Source of the DNA: JAZDKP01 sp043802925
Lineage (GTDB): Bacteria > Fibrobacterota > OXYB2-FULL-49-7 > JAEUSG01
DNA length: 11,925 bases
Reading direction: 5' to 3'
Assembly (NCBI GenBank): GCA_043802925.1
Contig: JAZDKP010000066.1
Span: 1-11,925 of the forward strand
Shown: positions 7,501 through 11,925 of the stretch, one piece after another
Position numbering within the stretch: position 1 is the first letter of the stretch
Layout of the letters: the number at the start of each line of letters is the position of its first letter
The notes under the pieces: model-generated
Database searches by the model: none
Told to the model about the DNA's origin: nothing
The model's input: only the letters and a program-made list of their open reading frames with translations
Translations under genes and position numbers: made by a program

Positions 7501-7578
7501 ATGCGCTTGAGCGTTTCTCGGTTTTTCAAGGCGATAAGAGCAATACTCCGCGGTAACAAGGCAATTGGAGGAAGTTGA
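7501..7578 (+). CDS. Candidate 25-residue cationic peptide ORF in element C
   Basis: An ATG 20 nt inside the element's left end opens a 25-codon frame ending at TGA 7576-7578. The peptide (MRLSVSRFFKAIRAI, then LRGNKAIGGS) is basic and amphipathic. In copy D the same frame is kept. Two of the differences within these codons are synonymous (AGC/AGT and AAC/AAT) and the third changes the stop to Trp, giving a 34-residue version. No Shine-Dalgarno is visible close to the ATG; the nearest is AGGA at the element terminus, 16 nt away. The frame opposes the transposase. It could be chance within a conserved noncoding module, so confidence is low. Confidence 0.22.
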   Translation: MRLSVSRFFKAIRAILRGNKAIGGS

Positions 7579-7783
7579 TTTACCTGTTCGAGTAGCAATG
7601 ATTGAAGCGAAGGCTGGTTAATACACCTGAAAGATCGTTGGCTTGTATTTCAACAACATGAATTTCCAGGCTGTTCCGGATCGCGGGCCGCGGCCGGCCC
7701 TTCAGGCCGACGTTCCTCCATAATATGGGCCGCCGACCCCGGCTTTCCGGCTGTGGATGACAGGGGCCTCATCTCCTGAAAAC

Positions 7784-7827
7784 CCGGCGAACGGTATTTT
7801 AAGCGCTTAACGACCGTTCTTTCCCGG
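7784..7827 (-). terminator. Hairpin directly after the transposase stop (copy C)
   Basis: CCGG (7784-7787) and GAACGGT (7789-7795) pair with ACCGTTC (7813-7819) and CCGG (7824-7827). The loop contains the perfect palindrome TTAAGCGCTTAA (7799-7810). The hairpin abuts the transposase stop codon at 7828. Copy D keeps the outer arms with one mismatch (11311-11354) but loses most of the inner palindrome. It may act as a terminator, an mRNA 3' stabiliser or a hairpin recognised by the transposase. Only a short T-run (GGGTTTTC) follows on the minus strand. Confidence 0.45.
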
Positions 7828-8883
7828 TCAGGAATAGGCCCTTCGGCCGGCGTTGAGCCCCCTCAACCAGCGCCGACCCAAGGTGGAAGCCGTTTTCTGC
7901 ATCAGGTCCTCGCGCCCCGCGGCCAGGAAAAAGGAACGACCGAAAGACGATGTTGTTTCCAGCCACCGGCCGGAATCAATCCGCAGTCTCTCGAGGATAG
8001 GGGCCAAATCCTCGGGGAGGGTCTTTTTTCCGCCCTCTCTGAATTGACGGCCGGTCCAGTCCAGGATTTCCAAATACCGGTCAAGGGTCATGTCCAGCAA
8101 ACCAGACCGTGGCTCTTCCGGAATATTGTCGAAGGGGCAGAGCCACTAGTCGGCCCCGGACCAATAAATTTCGTTTTCCAAACCTCCCGGTTCTTTTGAC
8201 GAAATGCATTCTATTTCAGCCGGTTCCGTCATCGCCATTCTGGCCCGGGCTTGGCGGGCCTGGATGCGGAGGAAGGCGCTGGTGTACGGGCTCGTTTCCG
8301 GGCTGACGGCCGCGCCGGCCCGCACCAGGTTAAGATCAACGTAGGTCAGGCAGGTCAGGAACGCGGACTCGTCGAGAATGACCTGGCATTTAAACCGCCC
8401 TTCCCAGAACCGCCCCTTGCAGTTGTCTTCCCGGTTGGCCCGGCGGGCGATATTTTCAGTAAGGCTGCGCATGAACCAGCTTAGGCTCGACAACCGGCCC
8501 CGGATAACCTCGATCTGGTCCGCCAGGCTTTTGATCTCGCCAGGTGAAGGTTCTGCCGGCCGGCCATCGGGCGTCTTTCTTTTGGGAAAGACCATGAGCC
8601 AACGCGCGGCCGTTTCCTCGTCGGACCAATTCCCGGCCAAGTCCGGCCTGGTGCGCAAAACCACATGGACGTGATTCTCCATGACCGTAAAGGCGCAGAT
8701 TTCCAGGGCGAAGGTCCGGGCCAGGAGTTCCAGGCGGGCCTGGACCCAAGTCTTCCGGTGTTCAAAGTACTTTCCGGTATACGGGTCGTTTCCGCAAAGA
8801 AAGGCCCGGTGAACGCAGCGGGAAACGCAGTGGTAAATCCCAATAGCCCCCTCGGTCACGATCTCGCTTCTGGCAGTGGTCAT
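7828..8883 (-). pseudogene. REP-associated transposase, copy C, interrupted by an in-frame amber codon
   Basis: The gene starts at ATG 8883, with AAGGTG upstream. It reads 245 codons to TAG at 8146-8148, then stays in the same frame for 105 more codons to the stop at 7828, for a full-length equivalent of 351 residues. Copy D has CAG (DQWLCP) where C has TAG (D-stop-WLCP), so one C-to-T change explains the break. Visible parts are the Cys-rich N-terminus, the HUH motif MENHVHVVLRTRP with histidines at 71 and 73, and a SLSWFMRSLTENIARRAN helix. A GRFWEGRFK motif and YVDLNLVRAG at 181-190 follow. No tyrosine lies between residues 131 and 180, where Y1 enzymes carry their nucleophile. The C-terminal part (LDMTLDRYLEILDWTGRQ to LGRRWLRGLNAGRR) is shared with D. 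A truncated 245-residue product could still be made. Confidence 0.82.
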
Positions 8884-8912
8884 GGTACACCTTGAATTTT
8901 TATTTTTAGAAC

Positions 8913-8941
8913 AAACTATCGGAGTAGTATTACTATGTCAA
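8913..8941 (-). promoter_or_regulatory. Element-borne transposase promoter (copy C)
   Basis: On the minus strand a perfect TTGACA (plus-strand TGTCAA, 8936-8941) is followed after 17 bp by TAGTTT (plus-strand AAACTA, 8913-8918), a partial -10 match. It lies about 10 nt inside the element's right terminus and points at the transposase start. Copies A and B keep the TTGACA at the same distance from the terminal GGATGTCC. The -10 is weak, and none of this is tested. Confidence 0.45.
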
Positions 8942-8978
8942 TTGAGTAATGGATGTCGTTTTAAATTTCGGCTTCATA

Positions 8979-9725
8979 TTAAGCTCTTTTCGCTGCCTTC
9001 ACCATCTCTTCCAGCACTATATCAAGCACCTTTTGTGGTTCATTGGGAAGCTTCTCTCGCAGCTCCTCCATCCGCGACCGAAACATTTGTAGTGTTTTGC
9101 TGACTTGGTCAAAGCCCTTTGCCGCCCAACCACTAAGCAGCTCGGCCTTAGGGCGCATCAACTCAATGAATCTGTGGTTGCGATCTGCAATCTCGCGAAC
9201 CATTTCCAGTGTAATTCGGTCGTCTGGAGTAACAAACACATCATCATCGACATAGTCGACATACAATGCCGCGTTCTTACGGTCGTTCGACTCTTTATGG
9301 AAGCTGGCTTGTCGCTCTTTGAAAATATCAAGAGAGGAACGCCAATCGGCTTTATCGAGTGCCTTGAGCTCTGCGTCATTAAACGGAAGCATGTATGCAT
9401 TCGTATAGTTTTTAGTTTTGTGGTTTGTGAAATAATATCTCTTATTGCCCAGTTCTATGGGCACTCCCATGAGATGCATAATAGCAAAGCAACCAAGCAT
9501 TTCGACCTTGGCACATTCTTCGAGGGATATCTGATGTAGGAACAAAGCGCGTGCAAACGCGTTGCAGGCGTACAGAGCCTGGCCTTCACGGAACAAAGCT
9601 TGCGCATTGGCGAGCGCAAGGGAAACGCCGCGTACAAGCTTGGCCATTTGAGGGTTTATCGATTTTTCGTCCAAGAAGAATGTGTCCCTTTCTATGCACT
9701 GATAGATCCAATAGGTCCGGTGCAT
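8979..9725 (-). CDS. AbiV-family HEPN-domain protein (abortive-infection candidate)
   Basis: This 248-residue protein carries the AbiV-type HEPN pattern. A helix with ALANAQALFREGQALY (about 37-52) is followed by FARALFLHQISLEECAKVEM (57-76), the A/RA..la..EE.aK signature. Further on it has the family-like ND.KNAALYVDYVDDDVFVTP segment (Asn and Lys-rich lead, then aLYvD and a Pro). The HEPN RNase motif R-x4-H is present as Arg59 and His64. Known AbiV from Lactococcus aborts phage infection by interfering with phage translation. The role here is inferred by family. The first ATG after the upstream stop in this frame is 9725; only a weak GGA lies upstream. It starts 53 nt after the hydrolase stop and shares its strand, so the two may be co-transcribed. 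No signal peptide is seen, so it is probably cytoplasmic. Confidence 0.78.
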   Translation of the reverse strand: MHRTYWIYQCIERDTFFLDEKSINPQMAKLVRGVSLALANAQALFREGQALYACNAFARALFLHQISLEECAKVEMLGCFAIMHLMGVPIELGNKRYYFTNHKTKNYTNAYMLPFNDAELKALDKADWRSSLDIFKERQASFHKESNDRKNAALYVDYVDDDVFVTPDDRITLEMVREIADRNHRFIELMRPKAELLSGWAAKGFDQVSKTLQMFRSRMEELREKLPNEPQKVLDIVLEEMVKAAKRA

Positions 9726-9778
9726 TTGAGTTTTATTCCAACAGAAACCCTTGGCAGAAACACAGGGGATGATGCCGA

Positions 9779-10615
9779 TTATTTCACTTCGACCATCTCA
9801 TTTATCTCCAGAAATGCCAAAACGATCTTGGCGAATTCGGCTGGCGCTTCAAATACCAAGTGGTGCGTCGCATTTTTGAATTGAACCAGCCAAGCCCCGG
9901 GGATGGCAGCCGCGATCGTCTTGGAGCTTTCAACTCCCACGACCGTATCTGAAGTTCCAACCATGAGCATAACCTGATTGTGGATCAAAGGCAGTTTGCC
10001 CAGGGGAGTCTTCCAATGAGTCGTGGCTTCAAGTTGTCGCTGAATGGTCGGGTTACTGGGCGTGGCGCCTTTAAGGGCCTTGGATACATTGTCTCCTTTA
10101 AAGACTTTGGACACATTGCTTCCATCCGTGGAAGTCGCGTAGATTATCGCTTTATTGAATCTCTGCGGATATTCCAGCAATAATTCCTGGGTAATCGTGC
10201 TCCCCATCGAAAACCCAAGGACATTGGTCTTTGTTATTTCAAGGGCGTCAAGAAGGCCAATAACATCATCCGCAAACAATTTGTAGTTGAATGTCACGTC
10301 GTTGGCAGTGGAATGCCCCATGCCCCGATTGTCTAGGAGGATCAGTTGATATGTCTTGGATAAGGTTTCTATAACCTCCCGAGGCCAATTATCCATCGTC
10401 CCGCCTAACCCCATGATCATTATGAGCGGTTCGCCCGAGCCAATCAATTTGTAGCCTATTTTTACTCCGTTCGTACAGACTTGGTGGATGGCATGGCCTT
10501 GCGCGTCCACCCCGATTGCTTTACCCGACGGCTGTATGTTTCGAGCCGTTGCACCGGAGATGCAAATAGTTAGAGTGATAAGCAAGGCCACAAAGAACAA
10601 TGCGATTTTTTTCAT
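9779..10615 (-). CDS. Secreted alpha/beta hydrolase
   Basis: This 278-residue protein begins with a Sec signal peptide: MKK, a long hydrophobic run, then a probable cut after SGATA near residue 24. An earlier in-frame start at 10753 would bury this signal, so the ATG at 10615 is preferred; AAAAGG lies close upstream. The alpha/beta-hydrolase core is clear: oxyanion-region GLGGTMDNW (69-77), LLDNRGMGHS (93-102), nucleophile elbow GFSMGS with Ser136, VGTSD with Asp223, and NATHHL with His251 or His252. The cap region between about 160 and 210 is short. It contains a 9-residue near-repeat (NVSKVFKGD / NVSKALKGA). The substrate is unknown; esterase, lactonase or peptidase activities all fit. A periplasmic location is predicted. 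It is followed 53 nt later by the AbiV-type gene. Confidence 0.85.
   Translation of the reverse strand: MKKIALFFVALLITLTICISGATARNIQPSGKAIGVDAQGHAIHQVCTNGVKIGYKLIGSGEPLIMIMGLGGTMDNWPREVIETLSKTYQLILLDNRGMGHSTANDVTFNYKLFADDVIGLLDALEITKTNVLGFSMGSTITQELLLEYPQRFNKAIIYATSTDGSNVSKVFKGDNVSKALKGATPSNPTIQRQLEATTHWKTPLGKLPLIHNQVMLMVGTSDTVVGVESSKTIAAAIPGAWLVQFKNATHHLVFEAPAEFAKIVLAFLEINEMVEVK
10070..10123. repeat. 27-bp tandem duplication inside the hydrolase gene
   Basis: Positions 10070-10096 and 10097-10123 are adjacent, similar 27-bp units, with about six differences by eye. They keep the reading frame and encode the near-repeat NVSKVFKGD / NVSKALKGA in the cap region of the hydrolase. Confidence 0.6.
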
Positions 10616-10652
10616 ATGCCTTTTGATCCCTTTTCGATGAGTTTTTACTGGT

Positions 10653-10865
10653 TCAGGGTGATTTGGGCCATTCCCGAGCGCCGATTCTCTGGAAGTGCTG
10701 CCACACAAAGACATCCCGGGGTTCTGCCCCTGACACCAGAGTTCCGGGTCCATCGTCCGATGTAATTTCGATCGGGGTGTGAAAGCCGTGACCGATACGC
10801 ACTACCATGTGCTCAATGAACTCCGCCAAGTTTTCCTCGGCTAGTTGCCCTCTGGCAGAGCCCAC
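10653..10865 (-). CDS. Doubtful small ORF or gene remnant upstream of the hydrolase
   Basis: A 70-codon frame opens with GTG right after an in-frame TGA and ends 37 nt before the hydrolase start. Its composition is protein-like rather than random: EFIEHMVVRIGHGFHTPIEI, then SDDGPGTLVSGAEPRDVFVW, then QHFQRIGAREWP. No family is recognised and no ribosome site is evident. It could be the tail of a gene whose front was lost when element D or a neighbour inserted, or a short leader gene of the hydrolase/AbiV transcript. On the minus strand a perfect TTGACA (plus-strand TGTCAA at 10911-10916) lies upstream, but no good -10 follows at normal spacing. Confidence 0.35.
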   Translation of the reverse strand: MGSARGQLAEENLAEFIEHMVVRIGHGFHTPIEITSDDGPGTLVSGAEPRDVFVWQHFQRIGAREWPKSP

Positions 10866-10988
10866 TCATGTTCATCCCGACAAAATATGCTCATCACAAG
10901 CAGTCGCTTTTGTCAAGTTCGTCCGGTTCAGTGGGCCTGCGCCATGAAATGGGGATTAGCCTGTTTGTCTCTTTTTTTGGCCTTAGTT

Positions 10989-11009
10989 TTGTAGTATTAA
11001 ATACTACAA
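10989..11009. promoter_or_regulatory. Perfect 21-bp palindrome, possible operator
   Basis: Arms TTGTAGTATT (10989-10998) and AATACTACAA (11000-11009) are perfectly complementary around a single central A. The site sits 16 nt outside the left end of element D and about 120 nt upstream of the small minus-strand ORF. The 1-nt centre favours a dyad bound by a dimeric repressor over an RNA hairpin. Its protein partner is unknown. The rest of 10866-11025 shows nothing gene-like. Confidence 0.6.
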
Positions 11010-11045
11010 TGGAGCAGGATTTCACAGGACATCCATATTAAATAA

Positions 11046-11150
11046 ATGCGCTTGAGTGTTTCTCGGTTTTTCAAGGCGATAAGAGCAATACTCCGCGGTA
11101 ATAAGGCAATTGGAGGAAGTTGGTTTACCTGTTCGAGTAGCGACGATTGA
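11046..11150 (+). CDS. Candidate 34-residue peptide ORF in element D (counterpart of 7501-7578)
   Basis: This frame has the same position relative to the element end as the 25-codon frame of copy C. The first 25 residues are identical despite two synonymous base changes. The C stop codon TGA is TGG here, extending the peptide by WFTCSSSDD to a TGA at 11148-11150. No ribosome site is visible. Reported only because of the two-copy conservation. Confidence 0.2.
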   Translation: MRLSVSRFFKAIRAILRGNKAIGGSWFTCSSSDD

Positions 11151-11354
11151 AGCGACGGCTGGTTAATACACCTGGAAGATCGTTGGCTCGTAGTTCAGCA
11201 ACCTGAATTTACAGGCTGTTCCGGATCGCGGGCCGACTTTGATCCATAATATGGGCCGCCGCCCCGGCTTCCACCGCCGCGGGTGACAGGGGCCGTCATC
11301 TCCTGAAAACCCGGCGAACAGTATTTCGAGAGCTTAACGACCGTTCTTTCCCGG

Positions 11355-11925
11355 TCAGGAAAAGGCCCGGCGTCCGGCGTTCAGGCCTCGCAGCCAGCGT
11401 CGGCCCAAGTCTCCGGCCGTCTCGCGCATATGCTCCTCCCGGCCCGCCGCCCGGTAAAAATCCCGCCCAAAGCCTTGCACCGTGTCGATCCACCGGCCGG
11501 AATCGACCCGGAGCCGCTCGAGGATCGGTTCCAAGTCGGCCGGAATGCTTCTTTTGTTTGCCGCCCTCAATTGACGGCCGGTCCAGTCAAGAATTTCGAG
11601 ATATTGGTCCAGGGTCAGGTCAAGCGGCCCTGGGCGGGGACCGTCATTTTCCCCCGTCAGGGGGCAAAGCCACTGGTCAACGCTCGGCCGCGGCGCCAAG
11701 TTCACCGTCTTTTCACCTAGTTGCCGCGCCTGGATGCGTAGGAAAGCGCTGGTGTGTGGGCTCGTTTCCGGGGTGGTCGCCATACCGGCCCGGATAGGGT
11801 TGAGATCCACATAGGTCATGCAGGTCAGGAGCGCGGACTCGTCGAGAATGACCTGGCATTTAAACCGCCCTTCCCAGAACCGCCCCTTGCAGTCGTCTTC
11901 CCGGTTGGCCCGGCGGGCGATATTT
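11355..11925 (-). CDS. REP-associated transposase, copy D, C-terminal part
   Basis: The frame is open from the right window edge to TGA at 11355, about 190 codons; the start and HUH motif are beyond the edge. It begins within NIARRANREDD, then GRFWEGRFKCQ and TYVDLNPIRAG, followed by the C-terminal domain LDLTLDQYLEILDWTGRQ to LGRRWLRGLNAGRR. There is no internal stop; the codon that is amber in copy C is CAG here. Compared with C, the first 110 nt or so are nearly identical. The linker after RIQARQ is about 20 residues shorter, and the rest is about two thirds identical in protein. As in C, no tyrosine occurs in the segment where Y1 transposases place the nucleophile. Confidence 0.85.
   Translation of the reverse strand, partial: NIARRANREDDCKGRFWEGRFKCQVILDESALLTCMTYVDLNPIRAGMATTPETSPHTSAFLRIQARQLGEKTVNLAPRPSVDQWLCPLTGENDGPRPGPLDLTLDQYLEILDWTGRQLRAANKRSIPADLEPILERLRVDSGRWIDTVQGFGRDFYRAAGREEHMRETAGDLGRRWLRGLNAGRRAFS

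Larger units (their letters stand above)
7481..7827. repeat. Conserved untranslated left-end module of the element (copy C version)
   Basis: This module pairs with 11026-11354 in copy D. The first 210 nt or so differ at only about 14 positions by eye (near 93% identity). The distal part, after about 7690, has a 15-20 nt indel and more changes, and ends in a hairpin beside the transposase stop. It is far better conserved than the adjoining transposase C-terminal coding sequence. It may contain transposition end signals, a structured RNA or a small peptide gene. Confidence 0.7.
7481..8958 (-). mobile_element. Complete REP-type transposase element, copy C
   Basis: The left end AGGACATCCAT begins at 7481, and the inverted right end ATGGATGTCG finishes at 8958, one mismatch from the ATGGATGTCC of copy B. 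Between them lie about 345 nt without a large gene, then a transposase gene on the minus strand with its leader. The left boundary is supported by alignment with copy D at 11026, where similarity begins at the same AGGACATCC. The right boundary is supported by copies A and B. No target-site duplication is visible, in keeping with HUH-type transposition. The right end is 20 nt from the stop of the AbiV-type gene. Confidence 0.75.
11026..11925 (-). mobile_element. Partial REP-type transposase element, copy D (left part)
   Basis: The left end AGGACATCCATATTA begins at 11026 and matches copy C base for base across the terminus. The conserved untranslated module (to 11354) and most of the transposase gene follow. 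The right end is outside the window. The orientation is the same as copy C, so C and D are direct repeats around a cargo of about 2.07 kb (8959-11025). Confidence 0.75.

Noticed and set aside
8146..8148. Pyrrolysine or programmed amber readthrough in the copy C transposase
   Set aside because: Copy D has a plain CAG at this site, and no downstream PYLIS-like evidence is apparent. A point mutation is the simpler explanation.
7475..8965. Target-site duplication around element C
   Set aside because: Bases flanking the two ends (ATTCAAT on the left, TTTTAAAT on the right) show no direct repeat of convincing length. HUH-type elements are not expected to make one.
9105..9539. 144-codon plus-strand frame opposite the AbiV-type gene
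   Set aside because: It is antisense to a protein with clear HEPN family motifs; shadow frame.
10616..10753. 46-residue N-terminal extension of the hydrolase
   Set aside because: It would place a clear signal peptide in the middle of the protein; the extension has no family features.
7481..11925. CRISPR array or phage-type direct repeats
   Set aside because: The only repeated sequences are the element copies themselves; there are no short regularly spaced repeats.

Overview
The window reads as part of a Gram-negative chromosome or genomic island. An RND tripartite efflux system and a lipoprotein adaptor imply an outer membrane. GC content is moderately high in the pump genes and lower in some flanking genes. 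The small protein with a DTVEISEEGR motif and this style of REP-type transposase make me suspect a Desulfovibrio-like member of the Desulfobacterota. That placement is from memory and low confidence; no rRNA or other marker gene is present.

Layout, left to right. (1) 1-690: two abutting copies of a transposase-bearing element. Copy A runs off the left edge. Copy B is a 5' remnant of a second element and lies directly against A's right end, as if A had landed inside B. (2) 734-7175: an efflux locus. A MerR-family regulator on the minus strand diverges from a plus-strand run of four closely spaced genes: membrane-fusion lipoprotein, AcrB-type RND transporter, GNAT acetyltransferase, and a small coiled-coil protein. 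The divergent spacer holds a 19-bp-spaced promoter with an imperfect dyad between -35 and -10, the classic MerR activation layout. No TolC-like outer-membrane gene is present. (3) 7176-7480: an intergenic stretch rich in hairpins. (4) 7481-8958: a complete element copy (C) bounded by inverted AGGACATCCA-type ends. Its transposase gene is split by one in-frame amber codon. (5) 8979-10865: a minus-strand cargo block holding an AbiV-family HEPN protein (abortive-infection candidate), a secreted alpha/beta hydrolase and a doubtful small ORF. (6) 11026-11925: element copy D in the same orientation as C, running off the right edge.

The elements belong to one family but are mosaic. Comparing C and D by eye, the middle of the transposase gene and about 210 nt of untranslated left-end DNA are over 90% identical, while the transposase C-terminal coding region between them is only about 70% identical and differs in length. 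The transposases carry an HUH motif but show no tyrosine at the usual Y1 nucleophile position. The strongest leads are this conserved noncoding segment, which also holds a possible small cationic peptide ORF, and the AbiV/hydrolase pair sitting between two directly repeated elements. No CRISPR array, tRNA, rRNA or integrase was seen.
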